Source of the DNA: Tessaracoccus flavescens
GTDB lineage: Bacteria > Actinomycetota > Actinomycetes > Propionibacteriales > Propionibacteriaceae
Assembly (NCBI GenBank): GCA_020741375.1
Contig: DYZF01000294.1
Coordinates: 1 to 13,955, forward strand
Direction: 5' to 3'
DNA: 13,955 nucleotides
Numbering within the stretch: position 1 is the stretch's first letter; every line of letters starts with the position of its first letter. Of the stretch, positions 6,722 to 13,955 are shown in pieces. The notes beneath the pieces were generated by a model. It had not been told where the DNA came from and searched no databases. It worked only from the letters and a program-made list of their open reading frames with translations. A program made the translations under genes and the position numbers.

Positions 6722-6753
6722 AGGCCGGGATCCCCAGTGGGTCCCGGCCTTTC
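6722..6753 (+). terminator. Strong hairpin after leader ORF (attenuator candidate)
   Basis: AGGCCGGGATCC (6722-6733) pairs with GGGTCCCGGCCT (6739-6750) in 12 pairs, one of them G-U, around a 5-nt loop CCAGT. A short T run (6750-6752) follows. This is the most stable small hairpin seen in the window and resembles actinobacterial terminators with short T-tracts. GGAGG at 6720-6724 overlaps its base and could instead pair with CCTCC in the leader ORF, giving a possible antiterminator. Confidence 0.6.
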
Positions 6754-6778
6754 GCGTCGGCGCGTGACGCTGGACCAG

Positions 6779-6807
6779 TTGGGATTGTCAGTGCTTGCCC
6801 CTAGGCT
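6779..6807 (+). promoter_or_regulatory. Promoter of the ABC exporter operon (leaderless type)
   Basis: TTGGGA (6779-6784), a 17-nt spacer and TAGGCT (6802-6807) form the best complete -35/-10 pair in the window. The GTG start of the ATPase gene follows after 6 nt, so the transcript probably starts at the start codon. This promoter lies downstream of the leader hairpin and would escape it. Confidence 0.6.
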
Positions 6808-6813
6808 TCTCGC

Positions 6814-7736
<923 letters not shown>

Positions 7737-7740
<4 letters not shown>

Positions 7741-8570
7741 CGGTGTCCACCCAACCCGTGATCGATCGCGGAGTCTCCGCCGATTACCGCGTGGTGCGAC
7801 GGTGGGGCTGGCTAGCTGCCGTCGAACAGCAGATCCTGCACATGCGGGCGTACCTAGCCACGCTCTTCATCACCGGCCTCGGTTCGCCCATCGTGTACCT
7901 CCTCGGCCTCGGGCTGGGCCTCGGCGTGCTCGTCGACGACGGCAAGGGCATCGAGGGGGTGCCTTACATCTGGTTCGTCGCGCCGGCGCTCGTCATGGCC
8001 ACCGCCATGCAGTCGGCGTCGCAGGAGAACACCTACGGCGTCTTCGGCGGCTTCAAATGGAGCAACCTGTTCAACGCGCAGCGGCTCTCCCCGGTGACCC
8101 CCGGCCAGATGGCGGTCGGCTTCCAAACGGGTGCCATGCTGCGCGTCGCCGCGCTGCTCGTGATGTACGTCGGCGCGGTGATCATCTTCGGCGTCGGGTC
8201 GAGGCTGGGGGCGCTGTGGCTGCTCCCGATCGGGCTGCTGCTCGGCGTCGCCGTCGGGTTCTGCACCATGGCGTGGGTGTCCACGCAGAAGGACGACCGC
8301 GGCCAACTGGGCTTCGTGGAGCGGTTCATCATCGTGCCCCTGACGCTGTTCTCCGGCAGCTACTTCCCGCTGGACACGTTGCCGATCTACCTCCAGTGGC
8401 TCGGCTGGATCTCACCGCTGTGGCACGCCGCGGAGCTGGGCCGGTTGGCTCTGTACGGCGCCCCCATCTCGTGGCCGATGGCGCTGCTGCACGTCGGCTT
8501 CCTGGTGGCGATGGCCGTTGTGGGTGCGTTGCTCTCGGTTCGTCAGTTCCGCAGGAGGCTGGACCAATGA
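7737..8570 (+). CDS. ABC-2 type exporter permease 1 (NodJ-like)
   Basis: The product has 277 residues, an integral membrane protein with six predicted hydrophobic segments. They start with LATLFITGLGSPIVYLLGLGLGLGVL and end with ALLHVGFLVAMAVVGALL, followed by a basic cytoplasmic tail (RQFRRRLDQ). The IWFVAPALVMATAMQSA segment and the LFSGSYFPLDTLP-WISPLWHAAEL stretch are typical of the ABC-2 membrane family related to NodJ. The N-terminal 40 residues are cytoplasmic and hydrophilic. ATG 7737 overlaps the ATPase stop (ATGA), so translation is coupled. It probably pairs with the next permease to form a heterodimeric channel. Confidence 0.9.
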
Positions 8571-9400
8571 CCACGCGCCCGCTCAGCCCGATGCAGGCCA
8601 GCGTCAAGCCGGTCCCCGGATTCCTCAAGGGCATCTACGCCCGCAACACCCGCAGCGTTGTGGCGCGCGGCATGCGCGTCATCGCGAAGAACAACTACCT
8701 CATCGTCCTCTCGGGTTTCTTCGAGCCCGTGTTCTATCTGCTCTCGATGGGGCTGGGCTTGGGCGCACTCATCGGGACGGTGGAGTTCTACGGCGCTGAG
8801 GTGCCCTACGCCGCCTACATCGCGCCTGCGCTGATGGCCGTTTCGGCGATGAACGGGGCGCTCTACGACTCCACGATGAACGTCTTCTTCAAGATGCGCT
8901 ACGGCAAGATCTACGACCAAATGCTGTCCACGTCGCTCGGCCCGCTGGATGTGGCGCTCGGCGAGATCATCATGGCGCTGTTCCGTGGCCTGCTCTACGC
9001 GACGGCGTTCCTCATCATCACGACGATCTTGGGGCTCAACCTCGCGTGGACGGCGGTGCTCGCCATCCCGGCCGCGTTGATCGTGGCCTTCGGGTTCGCG
9101 TCGATCGGCCTCGCGGCCACCAGTTTCATGAAGAGCTTCCAGCACCTCGACATGGTCTATTTCGTGATGCTGCCCATGTTCCTGCTGTCGGCCACGTTCT
9201 TCCCCATCAGCGTGTACCCGGAGGCGGTCCAGTGGTTCATCATGGCGCTGCCGCTGTGGCATGGCGTGGACATGATCCGGCAGCTCACGACGGGGCTGAT
9301 CCAGCCGTCGATGTGGGCCCACTTGGCCTATTTCGCCGTCATGATCCTGATCGGCGTGACGTTCGCGACGAAGCGGCTCAAGGCGCTGTTCCTGCGCTGA
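8567..9400 (+). CDS. ABC-2 type exporter permease 2 (NodJ-like)
   Basis: The product has 277 residues and again about six membrane segments. The first follows a basic N-terminal stretch (NTRSVVARGMRVIAKNNYLIVLSGFFEPVFYLL). APALMAVSAMNGALYDSTMNVFFKM and LLSATFFPISVYPE-ALPLWHGVDMIR correspond to the equivalent motifs of permease 1, so the two are distant paralogues of equal length. The start ATG overlaps the stop of permease 1 (ATGA). A longer frame opening at 7802 is only a shadow within permease 1. The gene ends 19 nt from a convergent gene. Confidence 0.9.
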   Translation: MTTRPLSPMQASVKPVPGFLKGIYARNTRSVVARGMRVIAKNNYLIVLSGFFEPVFYLLSMGLGLGALIGTVEFYGAEVPYAAYIAPALMAVSAMNGALYDSTMNVFFKMRYGKIYDQMLSTSLGPLDVALGEIIMALFRGLLYATAFLIITTILGLNLAWTAVLAIPAALIVAFGFASIGLAATSFMKSFQHLDMVYFVMLPMFLLSATFFPISVYPEAVQWFIMALPLWHGVDMIRQLTTGLIQPSMWAHLAYFAVMILIGVTFATKRLKALFLR

Positions 9401-9403
9401 GCC

Positions 9404-9413
9404 GCGACGTCGC
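9404..9413. repeat. 10-bp palindrome between convergent genes
   Basis: GCGACGTCGC is a perfect palindrome in the 19-nt gap between the permease stop and the convergent dehydrogenase stop. No T-tract is present on either strand, so it is not a clear bidirectional terminator and may be chance in G/C-rich DNA. Confidence 0.3.
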
Positions 9414-9419
9414 CGTCGG

Positions 9420-10457
9420 TCACTCGCCGGGGAGGGTGACGCCCACCTGGCGTCGCAGCTCGTCCATAGTGGCCATCACGGCGAGGGTGTCCTCCAACGG
9501 CATGAGCTCAGACTCGGTGCGGCCGTCGGCCAGCATCGTCGCGAAGTGGGCGGCCTCGAACGCCAACCCTTCGTGGCCGACGACGATGGGTTCCTCGGAG
9601 CGTGATTCCGTGCCGTCGCGGCCGATGAGGGTGATGGCCTGCGGCGTGTAGAAGTTGCCCGGCACCTCGATCCGGGCCTCGGTGCCGGAGATGAACGAGA
9701 CCGTCGGGGTCTTCGCCGCCAAGGTGGTGTTGATGAGCGCCTGGGCCATCTGTCGCTTGGAGAACCCGTTCATCACCGCGGAGATCTGGCGGTCGACGCC
9801 GGTGAAGGCCTTGGATCCCAGTGCGGCAACCCGCGACGGCGCGCCGAGCACGAAGTTGGTGAACGAGACGGGGTAGACGCCCAGATCCAGCATCGCGCCG
9901 CCGGCCTTGGCCGGATCGTAGAGGCGGTGCTCGGGGTTCTCGGCGAAGAACTGGCCGTGGTCGGCGAACACGGTCTCAACCTCGCCCAAGGCGCCGTCGT
10001 CGAGGAGTTGGCGGATGACGTCGATGTGCGGCAGGAAGCGCGTCCACATGGCTTCCATCAGCGCGACTCCCGCGTCGCGGGCGGCGTCCACCACCAGCTG
10101 GGCCTCGCCGACGTTGCGCGTGAACGCCTTTTCGACGAGGACGGGCTTGCCGGCCTGGATGGCGAGCAGTGCGTTGGTGAGGTGTTCGCTGTGCGGGGTG
10201 GCGACGTAGACGGCGTCGATCGAGTCGTCGGCCACGAGTTCCTCATAGGAGCCGTAGCTGCCGTCTGCGCCGTGGCGAGCGGCGAAATCTGCGGCCTTCT
10301 CGACGGTGCGGGATCCGACGGCGCCCAGCCGGCTCTGGGTGTGCTTGTGCAGTGCCTCGAAGAAGAGGTCGGCGATCCAGCCGGTGCCGAGCACGCCCCA
10401 GCGGATTGCGGGAGCGGACTGCGGATCTGGAATGCGGGAGGTGGGCAGCGTCGTCAT
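9420..10457 (-). CDS. Gfo/Idh/MocA oxidoreductase (dihydrodiol-dehydrogenase-like)
   Basis: The product has 345 residues, an NAD(P)-dependent dehydrogenase probably acting on a sugar or cyclic polyol. The N-terminal Rossmann fold has GVLGTGWIAD (21-30), VYVATPHSEH (83-92) and the catalytic-lysine motif V-E109-K110-A111. The EKA form (instead of EKP) and GGAMLDLGVYPVSF (186-199) with Y195 resemble the dimeric dihydrodiol dehydrogenase and glucose-fructose oxidoreductase subgroup. The C-terminal sheet domain is complete. The start lies 6 nt after a TAAGGT box (10464-10469), with GGAG very close, so leaderless or weak Shine-Dalgarno initiation are both possible. It is 16 nt downstream of the DUF1345 gene and on the same strand. 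The substrate is unknown. Confidence 0.88.
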   Translation of the reverse strand: MTTLPTSRIPDPQSAPAIRWGVLGTGWIADLFFEALHKHTQSRLGAVGSRTVEKAADFAARHGADGSYGSYEELVADDSIDAVYVATPHSEHLTNALLAIQAGKPVLVEKAFTRNVGEAQLVVDAARDAGVALMEAMWTRFLPHIDVIRQLLDDGALGEVETVFADHGQFFAENPEHRLYDPAKAGGAMLDLGVYPVSFTNFVLGAPSRVAALGSKAFTGVDRQISAVMNGFSKRQMAQALINTTLAAKTPTVSFISGTEARIEVPGNFYTPQAITLIGRDGTESRSEEPIVVGHEGLAFEAAHFATMLADGRTESELMPLEDTLAVMATMDELRRQVGVTLPGE

Positions 10458-10473
10458 GGCTCCACCTTATGGG

Positions 10474-11205
10474 TTAGCCCAGCCCGACGCTGAGGGCGAG
10501 AGACACAATCAACGCGATGATCACCGAGTTGAAGGCGAACGCCAAGAGCTTGTGTTTGGTGACGGTGCGCCGCATTGCGCTGGTCACGGTGGCGATGTCT
10601 CCGGTGCCGTAGGACGCCTGCACCGCGGCTGACAGGTACAGGTAATCGGAGAAGGCTCGCTTATCCCGGGATGCGTCGCCGGGGAACTGGAAGTGCTCCT
10701 CGGCTGTGTCCGCCGTCGCGTAGGCCAAGGCGTACGTGATGAGGACGTCCAGCCAAGCGATCGCCACCAGAATGGCAGCCAGCAGCATCAGAAGGGGCAC
10801 GCGCCGCAGCTCGCCGAGAACGAGCATCGCCAGAACGCCCATCAGCGAGAAGATGGCCATGTTGACGCCGTATGCGCTGGCTTCGGCGGCCCCGCTGAGG
10901 AACCGCGAAATGCGGACGGTGAGCTTTCTTCGCGATTGGCCTTCGACGGCGGCCGCCTCGCGGAGTTCGGAGCCGCTGAGGCGACGAAACGCGAGCCACA
11001 TGATGAGTGCGTGCAGCCCGGTACTGATGGTGATCGTCATCGCGACCGCTGTGAATAGCCGCTGCGGATAGGTCAGGTCGTTGTTCGCAATCCATGGGAT
11101 CAGGATCGCGGCGGTCAGGAGCAGGCCACCCCCGGCGGAGATCCACTGTCGGCTGTCCTCACGAAGAGTCCATCGCTTCCAACGGTCTTTCAGGCGGCTC
11201 AGCAT
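10474..11205 (-). CDS. DUF1345 family membrane protein
   Basis: The product has 243 residues and five hydrophobic segments at about 21-40, 50-73, 111-131, 136-163 and 219-242. The signature of the family (Pfam PF07077) is FSDYLYLSAAVQASYGTGDI (185-204) followed by MRRTVTKHKLLAFAFNSVIIAL. The function of the family is not known; the pattern near the C terminus loosely resembles a pore-loop arrangement of ion channels, but that is inference only. The N terminus is basic and cytoplasmic. The start is 6 nt after a CAGAAT box (11212-11217). It lies 26 nt after the HAD gene and 16 nt before the dehydrogenase gene on the same strand, so an operon is possible although the products have no clear common pathway. 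Confidence 0.82.
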   Translation of the reverse strand: MLSRLKDRWKRWTLREDSRQWISAGGGLLLTAAILIPWIANNDLTYPQRLFTAVAMTITISTGLHALIMWLAFRRLSGSELREAAAVEGQSRRKLTVRISRFLSGAAEASAYGVNMAIFSLMGVLAMLVLGELRRVPLLMLLAAILVAIAWLDVLITYALAYATADTAEEHFQFPGDASRDKRAFSDYLYLSAAVQASYGTGDIATVTSAMRRTVTKHKLLAFAFNSVIIALIVSLALSVGLG

Positions 11206-11231
11206 TGCTCCATTCTGTCAGGCCCCGCCGG

Positions 11232-12026
11232 TTAGTCGGTCGGCAGCAATTCGTCGATACGGTCGACGACGTAGGTTGGCCGCTGATCTTCGGAACGGGC
11301 GGCGACGTCGTTGCGGGTGGACTCGCCGGTCAGGACCAGCGCCGACGGCATGCCCGCGTCGATGGCCATCTGGATATCGGTCATGAGTCGGTCGCCCACC
11401 ATGAGGCAGCGGGTGAGATCGACGTCGTGTCCGCGCAGGGCCTCGGTGAGCATGATCGGTGACGGCTTGCCCAAGCTGACCTGGCACGTGGTTCCCGTGC
11501 AGGCCTCGATGGCGGCGGTCATGGCGGCGCAGTCGGGCTCGCCGCGGCCGCCGGGGAAGGGGCAGTACCGGTCCGGATTCGTCTGGATCAGGAACGCGCG
11601 TTGGTGGAACCAGATGGCGTCGAAGGCGATCTGCAGCTTGCGGTAGTCGAAGCCGCGATCGTAGGAGGAGACGACGATGTCGGTCTCGGCGGGGTCTTCC
11701 GTGAGCCGGAATCCGGCGTTGCTCAGGGCTCGCTTGAGTGGGGCCTCGCCGACCACGAAGAGCGCGGCGCCTGGGTGGTTCTCGCGGAGCCAGCGGGTGG
11801 TGGTGACGATGGTGTTGGCGATGTCCTCCAACGGGGTCGGGATGCCGAGACGGTCCAGCTTCTGCTGGTACATCTCCGGGTCCTTGGTGGGGTTGTTGGA
11901 GAGGAACTTCACGATCGTGCCCTCCTGACGGAGGTGCTCGATGAGGCGTTTCGCGCCCGGGAGGATCTCGTCGCCGAGGTAAATGGTGCCGTCGAGATCG
12001 AACACGTAGGCGTCGTACCACTGCAT
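11232..12026 (-). CDS. HAD-IIA family sugar phosphatase (NagD/AraL-like)
   Basis: The product has 264 residues, a cytosolic phosphatase. Motif I is D10-L-D12-G-T-I, motif II is S43-N-N (FLSNNPTKD), motif III is K187 in LGKPSP, and motif IV is GDRLMTDI with D212 and D217. The C2-type cap lies between motifs II and III, as in NagD, AraL and phosphoglycolate phosphatases. TNPDRYCPFPGGRGEPDCAA in the cap, with two cysteines, resembles the TNPD-CP-PGG pattern common in such phosphatases. It is divergent from the glycerol-1-phosphate dehydrogenase gene, and an AraL-type HAD protein adjoins AraM in Bacillus, so a phosphorylated sugar or glycerol phosphate is a reasonable but unproven substrate. A possible -10 box CATAGT lies at 12042-12047. 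Confidence 0.88.
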   Translation of the reverse strand: MQWYDAYVFDLDGTIYLGDEILPGAKRLIEHLRQEGTIVKFLSNNPTKDPEMYQQKLDRLGIPTPLEDIANTIVTTTRWLRENHPGAALFVVGEAPLKRALSNAGFRLTEDPAETDIVVSSYDRGFDYRKLQIAFDAIWFHQRAFLIQTNPDRYCPFPGGRGEPDCAAMTAAIEACTGTTCQVSLGKPSPIMLTEALRGHDVDLTRCLMVGDRLMTDIQMAIDAGMPSALVLTGESTRNDVAARSEDQRPTYVVDRIDELLPTD

Positions 12027-12068
12027 GCTGCCTAGCCTGCCACTATGCGCTCACTCGCGTGCAGCGGG

Positions 12069-12121
12069 TTGGGTGTCGTGGGCGGTCCACTAGATAGTGT
12101 TCGGCTGAGGAACCGAGGAGG
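12069..12121 (+). promoter_or_regulatory. Promoter and Shine-Dalgarno site of the G1P dehydrogenase gene
   Basis: TTGGGT (12069-12074) and TAGATA (12091-12096) are separated by 16 nt; TAGTGT (12095-12100) is an overlapping alternative -10 box. AGGAGG (12116-12121) lies 5 nt before the ATG at 12127, so unlike several neighbours this gene has a normal leader and ribosome-binding site. The HAD gene promoter is in the same 100-nt gap on the other strand. Confidence 0.45.
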
Positions 12122-12126
12122 GTGGC

Positions 12127-13449
12127 ATGTCTCAACTGGATGAGGCGTTGGCGCGAGCCACCGATACCCGTGCCGCCGCCGTCGGACGCGGGGCCCTGAA
12201 GCGGTCGGGCAACATGATCACTGCAGAGTTGGGCAGTGGGCCCGTCAAGATCGTGGCGGACGAGAACACCTGGGCGGTCGCTGGATCCCAGCTCAGCGAC
12301 TCCCTCGCCGCCGCCGGTGCGCGGCTGGCCGATCCGCTCATCTTCCCGGCCGCCCCAACCCTCTACGCGTCGTACGACAACTGCCTCACCATCAAGGAGG
12401 CTCTTGACGACGCCGCCCCGGTGGCGCTTGGCGCCGGCACCATCAATGACCTTGTGAAGCTCGCCGCCTTTGAACTCGGCCGCGACTACGCCGTCGTCGG
12501 CACCGCCGCATCGATGGACGGCTACACGGGAGCCGGCGCTCCGATGAGCGAGAACGGCGTCAAGGTCACCAAGAACTGCAAAGCGCCGGTGGCCGTGGTG
12601 ATGGATCTCGACGTCATCGCCGCCGCCCCCGCCTACCTGACCGCGTCCGGCTACGGCGATCTCGCCGCCAAGATCCCGGGCGGCGCCGACTGGCTGATAG
12701 CCGACGCCGTCGGTATCGAAGCGGTCAACCCGGCGGTGTGGCAGATGGTGCAATCCGGCGTGAGCACGGCATTGTCGCGCCCGGCCGAGCTGGCCGCTGG
12801 TAACCCCGAGGCTTTCGACGGTTTGGTCGAGGGGCTGTGCCTCTCGGGGCTCGCGATGCAGGCATACGGCGGCACCCGCCCCGCGTCAGGTGCCGAGCAC
12901 TACTTCAGCCACCTGTGGGAGTTGGCGCATCTCGGTGCCGACGATGATCCGCCGCTGTCGCACGGAGCGAAGGTCGCGGTCGGCTCGCTGGCGATGTGCG
13001 CGTTTTTCGAGGCGTTGCTGACCACCGACGTCGGAGGGATCAACCTTGAGCAGGCCGTCGCAGCCCGGCCCGCGTGGGACGAGATCGAGGCCGACATCCG
13101 CGCCACCTTCGACGGCGCTCTGGCCGACCACGCGGTGCGGGAGACGCGCGAGAAGTACGTCGAAGACGATGCCCTGCGCAGCCGGTTACGCCCCGTCGTG
13201 GACGCCTGGCCTCAACTCCGCGAGCGGCTCGAGCGGCAACTCCTCCCGACTGCGACCTTGGCCGGCATGCTGGCCGCAGCGGGGGCGCCGTCGACGCCTT
13301 CGGATATCGGCCTCACCGCCGAGGATGTCCGGGCGACATTCCCGAGGGCGATGTATTACCGGTCGCGGTACACGGCGCTGGATCTGGCATGGGAACTCGG
13401 ATTGTTCGAGGAACTTGTCGACAAGGTTTTTGATCATGTGTGGCGTTGA
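12127..13449 (+). CDS. sn-glycerol-1-phosphate dehydrogenase family (AraM/EgsA-like)
   Basis: The product has 440 residues, a metal-dependent NAD(P)H enzyme of the iron-containing alcohol dehydrogenase/dehydroquinate synthase superfamily. Relatives reduce dihydroxyacetone phosphate to sn-glycerol 1-phosphate. The nucleotide-binding motif is L-G-A-G-T-I-N-D (101-108), the metal ligands are expected at D131 (TAASMDGYTG), H258 (GAEHYFSHLWE, 255-265) and H279 (LSHGAKVAVG), all present. This supports an active enzyme. AraM of Bacillus subtilis belongs to this family. The C-terminal 100 residues are helical, with EDVRATFPRAMYYRSRYTALDLAWELG near the end. It is divergent from the HAD-IIA gene and followed after 25 nt by a broken dehydrogenase gene with its own Shine-Dalgarno site. 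Function on a different triose or sugar phosphate remains possible. Confidence 0.88.
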   Translation: MSQLDEALARATDTRAAAVGRGALKRSGNMITAELGSGPVKIVADENTWAVAGSQLSDSLAAAGARLADPLIFPAAPTLYASYDNCLTIKEALDDAAPVALGAGTINDLVKLAAFELGRDYAVVGTAASMDGYTGAGAPMSENGVKVTKNCKAPVAVVMDLDVIAAAPAYLTASGYGDLAAKIPGGADWLIADAVGIEAVNPAVWQMVQSGVSTALSRPAELAAGNPEAFDGLVEGLCLSGLAMQAYGGTRPASGAEHYFSHLWELAHLGADDDPPLSHGAKVAVGSLAMCAFFEALLTTDVGGINLEQAVAARPAWDEIEADIRATFDGALADHAVRETREKYVEDDALRSRLRPVVDAWPQLRERLERQLLPTATLAGMLAAAGAPSTPSDIGLTAEDVRATFPRAMYYRSRYTALDLAWELGLFEELVDKVFDHVWR

Positions 13450-13474
13450 CGCCACAAAGTTGAAGGAGGAGACC

Positions 13475-13898
13475 TTGACGGATCTCAAGGTAGGAGTCAT
13501 CGGATTCGGGGCGCGGCACACCATCGCCATGAATGCTCACCAGCCGGGTCAGGGGTCGCGGATCGCTGCGGTGATGGATCCCTCGGAGCGGGCTCCGACG
13601 GCGGAGGCGACCACATCAACATCTGGACCTCACGCCGCTCTGACGCGCGAACGCCAAACCGGATCGAGGTCGTCGAGCGCGGCGACGGAGATCACGGGGG
13701 GCTGACCCGGCGCTCGTCGCTGAGTTCCCGCGGTTCGTGCGTGAGGGCGGGGCAACGGACGTGTCCACGGTCGCGGCCCGTCAAGCAGTCGCGACGGCCT
13801 GCGTTGGCGTCGATTCGATCCGCGCCGACGGAGGTCTGAAGCCAGTTCCGCCCCTGCCCAGCAAGCTGGTCGAGTACTTCGACGGCTGGCAGGTGTAG
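13475..13898 (+). pseudogene. Decayed Gfo/Idh/MocA oxidoreductase
   Basis: An excellent Shine-Dalgarno site (AAGGAGG 13463-13469) precedes TTG 13475, which starts a Rossmann N terminus: TDLKVGVIGFGARHTIAMNA, then RIAAVMDPSERA. Near 13590 the frame changes and the next recognisable piece is GGGDHINIWTSRRSDARTPN up to the G-run at 13696-13701. There the frame shifts again: one more G would join it to ADPALVAEFPRFV, which runs to LVEYFDGWQV and TAG 13896-13898. The three pieces add up to about 140 residues, whereas the family has roughly 340-400, so about 200-250 residues from the middle are missing. The catalytic EKP-type motif is absent. A sequencing or assembly error could explain the G-run shift but not the missing middle. 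Continuous translation of the first frame would end at 13705. Confidence 0.75.
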
Positions 13899-13903
13899 GG
13901 CCG

Positions 13904-13954
13904 TTAGCGGGTTGCCTCCGGCGCTTCGGCGGCCGGGGGCTTCAGCGCTGGGGA
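13904..13954 (-). CDS. Possible C-terminal tail of a minus-strand gene (partial)
   Basis: Reading the minus strand from the window edge gives SPALKPPAAEAPEATR and TAA at 13904-13906. This Pro/Ala/Glu-rich composition is common for actinobacterial protein tails, and a convergent gene would fit the end of the broken dehydrogenase at 13898. Only 17 codons are visible, so it may be noise. Confidence 0.25.
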   Translation of the reverse strand, partial: SPALKPPAAEAPEATR

Positions 13955-13955
13955 C

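Noticed and set aside
7802..9400. 532-codon frame that would fuse an extra N-terminal part to permease 2
   Set aside because: Its first 255 codons are the out-of-frame shadow of permease 1; ATG 8567 with the ATGA overlap is the natural start.
12027..12041. TAGGCA close to the HAD start as a leaderless -10 box
   Set aside because: Only 2 nt separate it from the ATG, too close for a -10 box; CATAGT at 12042-12047 fits better.
13046..13705. A single 219-residue protein spanning the end of the dehydrogenase and the remnant
   Set aside because: Its first part is an out-of-frame shadow of the G1P dehydrogenase; only the part from 13475 carries a recognisable Rossmann start.
9420..13898. The two Gfo/Idh/MocA copies as a duplication or repeat pair
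   Set aside because: Their N termini (GVLGTGWIAD versus GVIGFGARHT) and motifs belong to different subfamilies, so they are not a recent duplication.

Overview
The window is uniformly high in G+C, uses GTG and TTG starts as well as ATG, and has several starts placed 6-7 nt after a TANNNT box, the layout of leaderless transcripts. With the gene content (SRP RNA-dnaX-ebfC-recR, an asparaginase of the SxxK type, DUF1345, NodIJ-like exporters) this points to an actinobacterial chromosome. The order Propionibacteriales is a guess. There is no tRNA, insertion sequence, CRISPR array or prophage. Most of the region looks like ordinary core and accessory chromosome.

Region 1 (1-1650) starts inside an ArsR winged-helix domain that continues without a stop into an AHSA1/SRPBCC domain. 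A convergent asparaginase_II gene follows on the minus strand. Region 2 (1650-5150) is the replication and recombination cluster: the 4.5S SRP RNA gene (ffs) with its own promoter and terminator, then dnaX with a 100-residue acidic N-terminal extension, ebfC and recR. Region 3 (5200-6570) has a VOC/glyoxalase-like gene and an APH(6)-type kinase-like gene 6 nt apart.

Region 4 (6570-9400) is an ABC-2 export operon: one ATPase and two different permeases joined by ATGA overlaps. Upstream lies an 8-codon ORF with a good Shine-Dalgarno site and then a strong 12-bp hairpin, which together look like a leader-peptide attenuator. A separate leaderless-type promoter sits directly at the ATPase start. 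Region 5 (9420-12026, minus strand) holds a HAD-IIA phosphatase, a DUF1345 membrane protein and a Gfo/Idh/MocA dehydrogenase, all in one direction with short gaps.

Region 6 (12030-13955) holds a glycerol-1-phosphate dehydrogenase (AraM/EgsA family) divergent from the HAD phosphatase. This resembles the Bacillus araL-araM neighbourhood. After it come the remains of a second, unrelated-subfamily Gfo/Idh/MocA gene that has lost its middle and has a shifted G-run, and perhaps the C-terminal tail of a minus-strand gene at the window edge.

The strongest candidates for something not yet described are the leader ORF plus hairpin before the exporter, the HAD-IIA/G1P dehydrogenase pair with its decayed partner gene, and the leaderless promoter set. 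All calls come from reading the sequence and from knowledge of the families; no database search was run.
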